Notes: generated by a model from the letters alone, not told the origin. Shown: positions 8,354 to 17,085, counted from the first letter of the stretch. The stretch: 64,000 nucleotides of DNA from Verrucomicrobiaceae bacterium (GCA_027487315.1 JAIYDW010000010.1:1-64000), one strand, 5' to 3'. Translations and numbers: made by a program.

Positions 8354-9616
8354 ATGGCTTATCGACACTCACACACACCCTCACAGCCACATCGCGTCGC
8401 GATCACGGCAGCGGGTGTCGTGTCGTCCCATGGCATCGGCTGGTCTTCAAACGAAACAGGTGTCCGCAATGGACTCCGAGCCATCAGGCCCATCACGGTA
8501 TTCGACACCTCCAGCCAACGTGTCCATCATGGCGGTGAGGTTCTCCTGCCAAACAGTATTCCTCCCTGTGGACTCACTTCACGTCAAATCTCGCGGCTCG
8601 ACCGAGCCACCCGAATGCTGATCCTAGCAGGCATCGAATGCATGGGCCAAGCCCGATGGCAATCAACTCATCTGAACGAATCCGTCGCCTTGAGTTTTGG
8701 CACCAGTGCTGCCGCCATGAGTCTCGGTGAGGCTTACTACAAGGTCAAAACCAGTCAGCCTCGCACCCAACGCGGGCTCGCCCATCTCACTCATCTCTAT
8801 CAACCCTCCAGTCAAATTCGTTTACTGGCAGATGCACTGCAAGTCAGCGGTCCTGTTCACATCATCGCCAACGCCTGCGCCTCTGGCTCAAATGCTATCG
8901 GCAACGCCTTCCATCTCATCAAAAGCGGTCGCGCCCGACTTGCCATCACTGGCGGCTACGATGCCCTCTCACAGCTTGTCTTCGCTGGATTCGACTCTCT
9001 TCAAGCCCTCTCCACCACTCTTCCTCGCCCTTTTGCTTCCGATCGCGATGGCTTGGCCCTAGGAGAAGGCGCTGCGGTGCTCACCCTGGAGCGCCTTGAA
9101 GACGCTCGCGCCCGAGGCGCATCAATCCTCGGTGAGATCACTGGCTACGGCAGCAGCACCGACCTCCATCACTTGACTCAACCTCATCCAGAAGGACTGG
9201 CCGCCATTCAAAGCATGACTGCCGCCTGCCATGAAGCCAACTGGTCACCCGGCCAAGTCGACTACATCAATGCTCACGGCACCGGAACCCCTCTAAACGA
9301 CAGCTCCGAAGGCGCAGCCATCTGCCATTGGGCTGGTGACGCTGTTTCCCAAATGCGCGTCAGCTCCACTAAGGGTGGCACGGGTCACCTCCTCGGAGGC
9401 GCGGGCGCTGTTGAAGCCGTTATCTGCCTCATGGCCTTGCAAGGGGGTTGGATCCCTCCAAACGTTCCCATCCAAAATCCAGATCCGATCTGTCAGTTCG
9501 ACCTTGTTCAGACCCCCACCGATTCACCTTTGTGCCGCATCCTTTCTAACTCCTTCGGATTCGGTGGCGCCAACGCCACCCTCGCCTTTCAACATCCTGA
9601 CCTCGAACCCGCATGA
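8354..9616 (+). CDS. Beta-ketoacyl-ACP synthase, KAS II (FabF) type
   Basis: A 420-residue ketosynthase that condenses a carrier-bound acyl group with malonyl-ACP. The full catalytic set is visible: Cys175 in NACASGSN, His308 in NAHGTGTPLND, and His345 after STKGGTGH. The nucleophile elbow and the GFGGANATL C-terminal signature are intact. Its stop overlaps the next gene by 4 bp. It lies in an operon with a catalytically degenerate partner, a ketoreductase and an ACP, so it is probably a dedicated secondary-lipid or polyketide enzyme, not the housekeeping FabF, which normally sits with fabD/fabG/acpP. The ATG at 8354 has no well-spaced Shine-Dalgarno, so the start is approximate. Confidence 0.88.
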   Translation: MAYRHSHTPSQPHRVAITAAGVVSSHGIGWSSNETGVRNGLRAIRPITVFDTSSQRVHHGGEVLLPNSIPPCGLTSRQISRLDRATRMLILAGIECMGQARWQSTHLNESVALSFGTSAAAMSLGEAYYKVKTSQPRTQRGLAHLTHLYQPSSQIRLLADALQVSGPVHIIANACASGSNAIGNAFHLIKSGRARLAITGGYDALSQLVFAGFDSLQALSTTLPRPFASDRDGLALGEGAAVLTLERLEDARARGASILGEITGYGSSTDLHHLTQPHPEGLAAIQSMTAACHEANWSPGQVDYINAHGTGTPLNDSSEGAAICHWAGDAVSQMRVSSTKGGTGHLLGGAGAVEAVICLMALQGGWIPPNVPIQNPDPICQFDLVQTPTDSPLCRILSNSFGFGGANATLAFQHPDLEPA

Positions 9617-10644
9617 GCCACCGCCTCCACATCGCCGGCTGGGGTGCTGTCTCTCCTGCTGGCTGGACAAGCAGCGACCTCTTCAATGCCGTGCTGGATC
9701 AGCGAGCCTTGCCCACATCCCTCGATCTTAGGCACCCTGATGCCCCTCCCATTCCCTGCCGCCGAGTCCCTCCCCTTGCCTCTCCTCCCATCTGGCTTCG
9801 TCAACCACGTCTTCGTCGGTCCAGCCCCATCACTCGTTTTGCTGTTTCAGCCGCTCTCGAAGCCTTGCAAACATTCAACCAACCCGAGGCGTCGACCACA
9901 TCACTCGGCGTTCTCTTTGCAGTTCAAAACGGCAGCGTGAACTACAGCAGCCGATTTTTTGCCGAAGTGCTCGCCAACCCCGGCCTCGCCAGCCCGATTC
10001 TATTTCCCGAAACCGTCTTCAATGCCCCGTCTAGCCACATCAGTAGCCTCCTAGCATCACCCTCCCTCAATAACACTCTGGTCAGCGACGCCGGAGGCTT
10101 CATTACCGCTCTCGAAATGGCCGCCCATTGGCTAGACGACGACCAAGTCACCGACTGTTTAATCATTAGCGCTGAAGAGTACGATTGGCTCAGTGCCGAA
10201 TCTCTCGCACTTGTCCCCGGCCCGAAAATCGCTAGCGAAGGTGCAGCGGCCCTCTGGTTGCGACGCACTGAGAAACCCTCGCCCAACGACATCCTGCTTG
10301 AGCAAATAACCGAAGCCGCCACGATCACCAACCAGCAATCCCGCTCCACTGCCATTCAAAAAATGCACCTCGACTTGGAAGCCCCCAATCACGCCACCCT
10401 CATCAGCGCCGAAAGCGGCCACCCAACTTGGGACCGCCCCCACTCCGAAACCTTTGCCTCTAGGGCAGGTCCTCGATTCACCCTCCAATCTCAATTCGGT
10501 CACGGCTTTTCCATCCTCGGAGGCTGGCAGTGCGCCCTTGCTTGCGAACTTCTTCAAAGAGGCGTCTGTCACAACGCTGTCGTCGCAGCGGACACAGGTG
10601 CCAATCAAGCTCAAGCCGCCTGGTTCTCCCGCCCCAGCCATTAA
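9613..10644 (+). CDS. Ketosynthase-like protein without catalytic Cys/His (chain-length-factor-like)
   Basis: A 343-residue protein with a thiolase/ketosynthase-fold pattern: GWGAVSPAGW at the start, LVSDAGGF at the nucleophile elbow, and a QSQFGHGFSILGGW segment near 292-305. By alignment with its neighbour, the nucleophilic Cys is replaced by Asp159, the first catalytic His by Glu267 (ISAESGHPTWD), and only the second His (His297) remains. It is also about 75 residues shorter than a complete ketosynthase. It overlaps the functional ketosynthase by 4 bp, so a heterodimer like the KS-alpha/chain-length factor of type II polyketide synthases or of aryl polyene clusters is likely. Activity on its own is improbable. 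The pairing is inferred. Confidence 0.72.
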   Translation: MSHRLHIAGWGAVSPAGWTSSDLFNAVLDQRALPTSLDLRHPDAPPIPCRRVPPLASPPIWLRQPRLRRSSPITRFAVSAALEALQTFNQPEASTTSLGVLFAVQNGSVNYSSRFFAEVLANPGLASPILFPETVFNAPSSHISSLLASPSLNNTLVSDAGGFITALEMAAHWLDDDQVTDCLIISAEEYDWLSAESLALVPGPKIASEGAAALWLRRTEKPSPNDILLEQITEAATITNQQSRSTAIQKMHLDLEAPNHATLISAESGHPTWDRPHSETFASRAGPRFTLQSQFGHGFSILGGWQCALACELLQRGVCHNAVVAADTGANQAQAAWFSRPSH

Positions 10645-10650
10645 ATCCCT

Positions 10651-11379
10651 ATGCCTAGACAAATCCTCATCACAGGAGCCAATGGTGGACTTGGTCTCGC
10701 CATCGCAAGCGCCTTCCTCACCGAATCGCCTGAAAATCAACTCTGGCTTGGCGTGCGTGCCAATCGAGAAGCCGCCACTGCCCTTGCTGCCACCTCTCCA
10801 GATCGTATCCACCTTCTCGACCTTGACGTCACCAGTTCCGCATCGTGGGAAAGCGCCATCACCACTGTGACCACCGCCTCCAGCAGCCTTGACGTCCTCG
10901 TCAACAACGCCGGTCACCACCAGGACAGCCTCCTCGCCACCATGTCAGACGAAGCCTGGCACGGCGTGCTCGATACCGCACTAACTGGTGTCTTTCTTGG
11001 ATGCCGCGCCGTCACTCGACTCATGATGAGCCAGCGCAACGGTCGAATCATCAACATTTCCTCCCTCAGCGCTCTGCTCGCCCCAGCCGGCCAAGCCAAC
11101 TACGCCGCTGCTAAAGCCGGTGTTCTTGGACTTACCCAATCATTCTCCAAAGAAGTCGCCCGCGCCGGCGTCACCGTCAATTCCATCTGCCCCGGCTACA
11201 TTGATACCCCGGCCCTCGCCGACATGAACCCGGAACAGAGACAAATCGCCCTGTCACGAGTCCCCATGCGCCGCTTTGGAAAGCCTGACGAAATTGCCTC
11301 CGCTGTCGTTTTCCTGGCCTCGCCAGCCGCGGCATACATCACAGGCAGCACATTGAAGATTGATGGCGGCCTGTTTTGA
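10651..11379 (+). CDS. 3-oxoacyl-ACP reductase, SDR family (FabG-like)
   Basis: A 242-residue classical short-chain dehydrogenase that would reduce the 3-keto group made by the upstream ketosynthase using NADPH. Motifs are TGANGGLGLAIA near residue 7, NNAG near 88, the catalytic Ser in INISSLSALLAP, and YAAAK (Tyr and Lys) near 150, followed by NSICPGYIDTP. The length and the FLASPAAAYITGSTLKIDGG end are those of FabG. It begins 6 bp after the degenerate ketosynthase partner. No dehydratase or enoyl reductase gene is present here, so the product could remain hydroxylated or be finished by the general fatty acid enzymes. Confidence 0.88.
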   Translation: MPRQILITGANGGLGLAIASAFLTESPENQLWLGVRANREAATALAATSPDRIHLLDLDVTSSASWESAITTVTTASSSLDVLVNNAGHHQDSLLATMSDEAWHGVLDTALTGVFLGCRAVTRLMMSQRNGRIINISSLSALLAPAGQANYAAAKAGVLGLTQSFSKEVARAGVTVNSICPGYIDTPALADMNPEQRQIALSRVPMRRFGKPDEIASAVVFLASPAAAYITGSTLKIDGGLF

Positions 11380-11417
11380 CGCCACCTTGCGGGCTCACTC
11401 AGCCGACACCTACTCAA

Positions 11418-11675
11418 ATGGACGCCCTCAAACAGCAAATCCGAGAACTCATGGTCGCCGAACTCATGCTCCCAATGAGTCCCGATGAAATCGCCACAGA
11501 TACCCCCATTTTCAGCCCTCAAGGACTAGCTCTCGACTCCGTTGACGCCCTCCAACTCGTCGTTGCCCTCGAGAAAAAATTCGGCCTCAAACTCGCCGAC
11601 GCTGAAGCAGCCCGCACCACCCTCCACAGCGTCGACACCATCGCCAATGCAATCAGCTCTCGAGTGACTACCTGA
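11418..11675 (+). CDS. Acyl carrier protein
   Basis: An 85-residue acidic ACP. Ser41 in LALDSVDAL is the predicted 4'-phosphopantetheine attachment residue; the usual DSL is DSV here. The helical pattern of QQIRELMVAEL at the start and KKFGLKLADAEA after the serine is typical. The ATG at 11418 was preferred over a TTG that would overlap the reductase stop. It closes the ketosynthase operon and is the probable carrier for both the ligase and the ketosynthase pair. It ends 8 bp from the convergent trxB stop. Confidence 0.85.
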   Translation: MDALKQQIRELMVAELMLPMSPDEIATDTPIFSPQGLALDSVDALQLVVALEKKFGLKLADAEAARTTLHSVDTIANAISSRVTT

Positions 11676-11683
11676 AGGCACCC

Positions 11684-12616
11684 TTAGTGCACCCCGATAT
11701 CGGCGAGATATCGTTCCGCCTCCAGCGCAGCAGCACATCCCTGACCCGCCGCCGTGATAGCCTGCCGATAAACATGATCGGCCACATCTCCAGCCGCAAA
11801 CAGTCCCACCGTCTTCGTCGCAGTCCCCTTCGTTTGCAGAATGTAACCATTCTCATCCGTATCCACCAAGTCCCCGAGAAACGCCCCATTCGGCACGTGT
11901 CCGATCGCCACAAACACACACTTGATCTCCAACTCCGACTTCTCGCCATTGACCAAGTTCTCCAAAGTCACTGCCCGCATCTCCCCCTTTTCATCCGTCA
12001 AGTACTCGCTCACCGTCGAGTTCCAAACCGGCTCAATCTTCGGATTCGCCAAAGCCCGATCCGCCATGATCTTTGACGCACGCAGGGTGTCACGACGATG
12101 GATCAAATAGACCTTCGAAGCAAATTTGGTCAAGAAAGAGGCTTCCTCGCACGCACTATCCCCACCACCGATGACCGCTACCGGCACATTACGATAAAAT
12201 GCTCCATCACAAGTGGCGCAGCTCGTTAAGCCATGCCCAATCAGACTTTTCTCGTTCGGCAAACCCAGGTGCCGAGGGGACGCTCCTGTCGCCACGATCA
12301 CCGTACGCGCCTGCTTTGTCGTCCCATCCTCAAGCTTGATGTCGAAATGCCCCTCTGCGGCCTTCTCCACCCCCGTAACCAGCGCAAACTCAATGCGCGT
12401 TCCGAACCGTTCAGCCTGTTGCTGCATTCGCATCATCAACTCAGGCCCCATGATCCCCTCCGGAAAGCCTGGGAAATTCTCCACTTCAGTCGTGGTCGTG
12501 AGTTGCCCCCCGGGCATATTGCCGGACAAAATCAATGGGTTCAGGTTCGCGCGCGCAGCGTAAACTGCCGCAGTATAGCCCGCACAACCGGTTCCGATGA
12601 TGATAACGTTTTCCAT
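11684..12616 (-). CDS. trxB: Thioredoxin-disulfide reductase
   Basis: A 310-residue FAD/NADPH-dependent reductase that regenerates reduced thioredoxin in the cytoplasm. The FAD-binding GTGCAGYTAAVYAAR lies near residue 8, the redox-active CATC in SCATCDGAFYR near 135, the NADPH-binding GGGDSACEEASFL near 155, and the FAD-contacting FAAGDVADHVYRQAITAAGQG near 280. Length and order match low-molecular-weight TrxB. The ATG at 12616 puts the FAD motif at the expected distance from the N-terminus; longer starts add an unlikely proline-rich leader. Confidence 0.95.
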   Translation of the reverse strand: MENVIIIGTGCAGYTAAVYAARANLNPLILSGNMPGGQLTTTTEVENFPGFPEGIMGPELMMRMQQQAERFGTRIEFALVTGVEKAAEGHFDIKLEDGTTKQARTVIVATGASPRHLGLPNEKSLIGHGLTSCATCDGAFYRNVPVAVIGGGDSACEEASFLTKFASKVYLIHRRDTLRASKIMADRALANPKIEPVWNSTVSEYLTDEKGEMRAVTLENLVNGEKSELEIKCVFVAIGHVPNGAFLGDLVDTDENGYILQTKGTATKTVGLFAAGDVADHVYRQAITAAGQGCAAALEAERYLADIGVH

Positions 12617-12704
12617 GGTATTCAAAGAGGAGAAAGAGAACCCAAAAGGTGGAGGGGAATTGCCTTTCCGCAAGATGGGAGACACAACGAACTCAAATAT
12701 TCCC

Positions 12705-13742
12705 TCAACACAAATCTTGAAGCGCCCTCAGTTTCGCATGCGCCGCCCCCCTGTCGATGGACTCTTCAGCGCGCAACTTGCCTTCCGCCAAATCCTTCGC
12801 GAGTCCTGTGATGACAAAGCCCGCCGCCGCATTCAATACCGCCAAGTCCCTTTTTGGCCCGACCACATGACCCTCCAAAATCCCCTCTAGAATAGCCGCA
12901 TTCATCAACGCATCCCCGCCCTCAAGACTCGCCAGCTTAGCCTTCGCAAATCCATAGTCCGCCGCATCAAGCTTGGATTTCGTGATCTGACCCCCACGCA
13001 GTTCACAAACAGTGTTCGCTCCCAAAGTCGACAACTCATCCATCCCCTTCCCTCCCGGGGCGCTACCATGCACCACCCACGCCGCTTTGCGCCCCAATCG
13101 ACATAGAATATCCGCGAACACGTCGGTCCACGCCTCGTCGAACACTCCAATCAACTGGTGTTCCGGTCGAATCGGATTCAGCAATGGCCCCAACAGGTTA
13201 AACATCGACCGCTGCCCCTCCGCCGCCAACAACTTCCGAGCATCCACCACCGCCTTAAACGCCGGATGATACAAAGGCGCAAAGAAAAAACCAATTCCCA
13301 GTGACTCAACCCCGCGCGCGACCTTTTCAGGCGGCAAATCAATCTTCACTCCCATCGACTCCAACACATCCGCACCACCACTTTTTGACGTCACCCCTCG
13401 ATTGCCATGCTTCGTCACACACACCCCCCCACCAGCCAAAATGAACATCGCCGTTGTCGAAACATTGAAGAGATTCAGCTTATCACCCCCCGTTCCCACC
13501 ACATCCAACATCGGCCCTGGAACACGCTCCCGGTTAACTTTTGGATCCACCGCAAGCGCCAAAAACTCCGTCACAAATCCCGCGATCTCCTCTGGCGTCT
13601 CACCCCTCCGCGCCAGTGCCCGCAAAAAATCAGCCTTCTCTTTTACCTCCACCGCAGGGTCTACCAACGCCGCAGCAGCAGCGCGAAGGACATCTTCAGG
13701 AAGAGATTTGCCAGGCGTCACCTGACGGGTCAGATCATTCAT
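12705..13742 (-). CDS. trpD: Anthranilate phosphoribosyltransferase
   Basis: A 345-residue TrpD, the second step of tryptophan synthesis (anthranilate plus PRPP). Signatures are DVVGTGGDKLNLFNVSTT for the PRPP-binding loop, KHGNRGVTSKSGGADVLE for the anthranilate/metal site, and RSMFNLLGPLLNP. The length equals that of free-standing TrpD. No other trp gene is adjacent, so tryptophan genes are dispersed in this genome, as in many Verrucomicrobia. It is separated by 88 bp from trxB and 114 bp from lpxD. Confidence 0.95.
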   Translation of the reverse strand: MNDLTRQVTPGKSLPEDVLRAAAAALVDPAVEVKEKADFLRALARRGETPEEIAGFVTEFLALAVDPKVNRERVPGPMLDVVGTGGDKLNLFNVSTTAMFILAGGGVCVTKHGNRGVTSKSGGADVLESMGVKIDLPPEKVARGVESLGIGFFFAPLYHPAFKAVVDARKLLAAEGQRSMFNLLGPLLNPIRPEHQLIGVFDEAWTDVFADILCRLGRKAAWVVHGSAPGGKGMDELSTLGANTVCELRGGQITKSKLDAADYGFAKAKLASLEGGDALMNAAILEGILEGHVVGPKRDLAVLNAAAGFVITGLAKDLAEGKLRAEESIDRGAAHAKLRALQDLC

Positions 13743-13856
13743 GATCCCATCTTTGCAGGAAACTCTGCCATTTGGCAACGCCGAACCCGTGACGATCTCT
13801 GAACATTCCGCGTCATCGAAAAATCCAACCCCAGGTAAAGTTCACTGACAGGTCGA

Positions 13857-14891
13857 CTACTCGACCGCTTCCAGATTCTGAAGTGCCTTCACTTGCTTCT
13901 CCAAATCACGTACCTTACGAATCATCTCCGGCAACTGCTGGAGCGCAATCCACTGGCGCTTCGTGTGCTTGTCCGGTGCCGCCGGAATCCCAAGAACGGT
14001 TCCACCGTCTGGAACATCCCGCATTACCCCCGACTTCGCACCAACCGTCGATTGACGCCCCAGTTTCAAATGCCCAGCAATACCCGATTGCGAGGCAATC
14101 ACCGTGTAGTCTCCCAAATGAGTGCTACCCGCAAAACCCACCTGTCCCATGATCAAACAATGCCGACCCATCTCCACGTTGTGCGCCACATGCACCAAGT
14201 TATCGACCTTCGTCCCCGCTCCGATGATCGTCGACCCAAGCGCCCCCCGATCAATAGCCGCATTGGCCCCGATCTCGACATCATCATGAATCACCACATT
14301 TCCAACCTGCAAAACCTTGCGATGACGCCCTTGATCAAACACATATCCATAGCCGTCCGCCCCGATTGTCGTTCCCGCATGAATCCTTACCCGATTCCCA
14401 ACGATCGTCTGATGATAAAGTGTTACCTGCGGAAACAAATGCACATCTTCACCCAACGTAGTCCCTGTCCCCAAATGATTGCCACCCATCAGGACACACC
14501 TCGCCCCGATCGTCACCCCTTCACTCACGATGCAATGCGGCCCCACATGAGCCGAAGGATCAATCTGAGCGCTCGGTGCAATGCTGGCGCTCTGATGGAT
14601 CCCAGGAACAAAACGCTCCTCCGGAAAAAAGTGCGGCAGTAATTTCGCCATCGCCACCCGTGCATCGGCCACTCGAATCAATGTCTTTTGCGCCGATTCT
14701 AAGCCCGCCGGCGCCAGCACGGCAGACGCCCCACTCTCTTCTGCCGCCTTAAAGTAGCTCGCCTTCTCGGCAAAAGTCAGATCCCCCGTCCGAGCCTCAG
14801 AAGCGGAGGCAAATCCAGTAAGAATGATAGACGAGTCTCCAATCACTTCGCCTCCGACAAGTAAGGCTATTTCAGCAACAGTGGTTGGCAT
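13857..14891 (-). CDS. lpxD: UDP-3-O-acylglucosamine N-acyltransferase
   Basis: A 344-residue LpxD catalysing the third step of lipid A synthesis. An N-terminal uridine-binding domain (about 1-100) precedes a left-handed beta-helix of hexapeptide repeats (about 105-290), with the catalytic HVAHNVEMGRHCLI segment and a C-terminal helix (MIRKVRDLEKQVKAL). Its presence shows the cell makes lipopolysaccharide-type lipid A. The other lpx genes are not in the window. It lies 28 bp after the fatty acid desaturase stop and may share its transcript. Confidence 0.95.
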   Translation of the reverse strand: MPTTVAEIALLVGGEVIGDSSIILTGFASASEARTGDLTFAEKASYFKAAEESGASAVLAPAGLESAQKTLIRVADARVAMAKLLPHFFPEERFVPGIHQSASIAPSAQIDPSAHVGPHCIVSEGVTIGARCVLMGGNHLGTGTTLGEDVHLFPQVTLYHQTIVGNRVRIHAGTTIGADGYGYVFDQGRHRKVLQVGNVVIHDDVEIGANAAIDRGALGSTIIGAGTKVDNLVHVAHNVEMGRHCLIMGQVGFAGSTHLGDYTVIASQSGIAGHLKLGRQSTVGAKSGVMRDVPDGGTVLGIPAAPDKHTKRQWIALQQLPEMIRKVRDLEKQVKALQNLEAVE

Positions 14892-14919
14892 GATAAAATG
14901 AGCTAAAGTCAACTACCCG

Positions 14920-15966
14920 CTAGTGAGAGGAAACCAAACTGACTTCTGAGAAAATCGCGGATTCCGCCGCCAGCCTGTCGTTTTGCAACCGCCTCATTTC
15001 CCGCAAACTCACCATCCGCTGGGCATCCACATCCCAGACCTTCAGGCGCAAACAACGCATGATGTTCATCGGACTAAGTGATGTTGTCACCGCCGACCCC
15101 AACTCAGGAAAATCTCGCATCACCTCCGGCAATCGGTAAAACGGAATCTTGGCGTTCAGATGATGAACATGATGGAAACCAATATTCGCCGTGAAGTAAC
15201 GCATGATGAGCCCGGTTCTCATGTAGCTGGAAGACTCCAGCGCGGCCTTCTCATAAGTCCATCCACCCTTCTCATAAAACAACACTCCGGGGAAGTTATG
15301 CTGAGCATAAAACAGGTAGGATCCAATCGCATAAGTGATGAAATGTGGGAGCGTTTGTGTCAACACCACGGCCTGCCAACCCCCATACAAATAAAGCGCC
15401 ACCCCAATGGCCACATGTAAAACCAAGGCAACCAGGCAATCAAAATGACGTTTCGGGTCTTTCAAGAACGGTTGCACGCACATCGCATATAGGAACATTG
15501 TGAAGTAACCGAACAAAATCGTAACAGGATGACGAATGCCCAGATACTCTCGCTGTGTCGCCCGCGTCGAACCCATGAAACCATTGGAAGTCATAATCGG
15601 AAACGACCCAATGTTTGATCCTCGAAGCTTCGAGTTATGGTTGTGGTGATGATTGTGCGAACTCCTCCAGATACTGCTCGCGCTCAGGGCATAGATTCCA
15701 AATGTCCTCATCAAAATCTCTGCCAAGCGAGACCGGGGAAGGATCGCATGATGCTGCTGATCGTGGTAGATCACAAACATCCTCAACAGAAAGAGGCCCG
15801 CCAAAACGCTGAATACCATTTTGGCCCAGATTGGCCCAATCAATAACGTCGCCCAAAAAGAACCAACCAGCAGCGCAAGCGTCGACAAGACATGCCACCA
15901 ACTGATCAAACTGGAGTCTTTTGCATAGCCTTTCGTGGCGAGGATGAGTTCTTGGCCACTTCTCAT
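14920..15966 (-). CDS. Membrane fatty acid desaturase
   Basis: A 348-residue membrane di-iron desaturase. The three histidine boxes are visible: HDQQHH, HNHHHNHN (of the HxxHH type) and HHVHH. Several hydrophobic pairs surround them (LALLVGSFWATLLIGPIW, AKMVFSVLAGLFLLRMFVIY, VTILFGYFTMFLYAM). It would introduce a double bond in membrane lipids or oxidise a related lipid. The ATG at 15966 was chosen; the frame stays open further upstream but its residues do not look like family sequence. A 7-bp inverted repeat lies just upstream of this start. Confidence 0.85.
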   Translation of the reverse strand: MRSGQELILATKGYAKDSSLISWWHVLSTLALLVGSFWATLLIGPIWAKMVFSVLAGLFLLRMFVIYHDQQHHAILPRSRLAEILMRTFGIYALSASSIWRSSHNHHHNHNSKLRGSNIGSFPIMTSNGFMGSTRATQREYLGIRHPVTILFGYFTMFLYAMCVQPFLKDPKRHFDCLVALVLHVAIGVALYLYGGWQAVVLTQTLPHFITYAIGSYLFYAQHNFPGVLFYEKGGWTYEKAALESSSYMRTGLIMRYFTANIGFHHVHHLNAKIPFYRLPEVMRDFPELGSAVTTSLSPMNIMRCLRLKVWDVDAQRMVSLREMRRLQNDRLAAESAIFSEVSLVSSH

Positions 15967-16351
15967 TGTCGTCCGTACGTCGACAATCTCTTGTTTGTCG
16001 AAGGAATGTACACGCAGAATGGAAAAAGTCACACACCCATCAAGCCCCCCCTCTCGCAATCTTGCGAATATCAACCCATGACCTTCCCAAATAAGAAGCA
16101 GCCATCTTCCTGCATACGCCAAAAGGCATCTGCCCAAACCTACCAGGGCACTTGCTAAAGACATTTCGAACCGCCGATCGATCTCCCATTAGCACGATCC
16201 ATCAAAACCTCGCTGCCCAAACACCAAGTCCCGATTCAATCTCAATCCCCCGCTCCTCAATCAAAGCAAAGACGAACTCACAAAAACCCCTTCCGCTGAA
16301 CCCAGGACACTTGCGCTCCACACAATGCAGTGAATATTCCTTCCATCACGT
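15967..16351. other. Intergenic region upstream of the desaturase and of yqgE
   Basis: This 385-bp divergent region holds no convincing gene. The desaturase frame remains open to 16164 but the extra residues look non-conserved. Apart from the inverted repeat close to the desaturase start, I see no clear promoter or RNA structure. Confidence 0.5.
15980..16001. promoter_or_regulatory. Inverted repeat upstream of the desaturase
   Basis: TCGACAA at 15980-15986 and TTGTCGA at 15995-16001 form a perfect 7-bp inverted repeat with an 8-bp spacer, 14-35 bp upstream of the desaturase ATG. Desaturase genes are often controlled by TetR-type regulators that bind such dyads, but no regulator gene is adjacent and a chance occurrence is possible. 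Confidence 0.22.
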
Positions 16352-16909
16352 ATGTCCCACGACCTCTCCACCCCGCATGAATACTCCGGGCAACTGTTGC
16401 TGGCGGCACCCACTTTAAAGGACCCCAATTTCTCTCGTTCCGTCATCCTCTTGGCTGCCCATTCCTCAGACGAAGGCGCGTTTGGCTACATCTTGAATCG
16501 CCCACTAAATCAACGCGTCGCTGACCTCATGCCCGATGCCGAACTCGGTCCCCTAGGCAGCGCTCCCGTATTCATGGGGGGGCCCGTTTCTGCCGACAAA
16601 ATGGCCTTTGCTTCATTGCGATGGAGCCGAGTAAAACGTCAGTTGAGAATCCAAACCCATCTCTCAGTCGACGATGCCCTTCACGAAATGAGCCTGGGCC
16701 GCGAAGTGCGGGGCTTCGTTGGTTACTCCGGCTGGGGGGAAGGCCAGTTGGAGAAGGAGATGGAACGCCGCTCCTGGATTGCAACCTCACCCGAAAAGAA
16801 GGTGCTCACCACACGCCATCCCGATTCTCTTTGGCATGAAGTCCTTAAAGGAATGGGACCGCTGTTCGGCCTCATCGCAGGCATGCCCGAAAAGGTCGAG
16901 CTGAATTAG
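16352..16909 (+). CDS. YqgE/AlgH family protein
   Basis: A 185-residue cytosolic protein of the AlgH/UPF0301 family. The typical start GQLLLAAPTLKDPNFSRSV, then GAFGYILNRPL, VFMGGPVSADKM and GFVGYSGWGEGQLEKEM are all present, as is the GRE segment before the GYSGW block. Function is unsettled; AlgH was linked to alginate control in Pseudomonas. It is transcribed divergently from the desaturase, and a MITE-like element lies 10 bp beyond its stop codon. Confidence 0.92.
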   Translation: MSHDLSTPHEYSGQLLLAAPTLKDPNFSRSVILLAAHSSDEGAFGYILNRPLNQRVADLMPDAELGPLGSAPVFMGGPVSADKMAFASLRWSRVKRQLRIQTHLSVDDALHEMSLGREVRGFVGYSGWGEGQLEKEMERRSWIATSPEKKVLTTRHPDSLWHEVLKGMGPLFGLIAGMPEKVELN

Positions 16910-16918
16910 GGTGAACTT

Positions 16919-17085
16919 TAGCGCATTTTAAGAAATGATGTGGCCGATGATTTGGGAGCGCCGGGAGTGGACGTGGGCCGTTGCCAGTACCGGGGCATAT
17001 CAATGCATACGTCCCAAGCTGACAAGCGCCCAGTTCCGCCTCCGCCGCCCCAAAGGAGCGGCTACAGTTTTCTTAAACTGCTCTG
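16919..17085. repeat. MITE-like element, copy 1
   Basis: A 167-bp element with near-matching ends. The left end AGCGCATTTTAAGAAA (16920-16935) pairs with the right end TTTCTTAAACTGCTCT (17069-17084) at 14 of 16 positions. The same element occurs at 46171-46338 in the same orientation, and most positions agree when read side by side, including GGAGCGCCGG, CCCAAGCTGAC and CGGCTACAG. It has no coding capacity. It may be a nonautonomous transposable element moved by a transposase outside the window. It fills most of the gap after yqgE; the remaining sequence to 17217 shows nothing else. Confidence 0.75.

Noticed and set aside
15967..16164. N-terminal extension of the desaturase
   Set aside because: The 66 extra residues do not look like family sequence and would cover the only dyad in the region.
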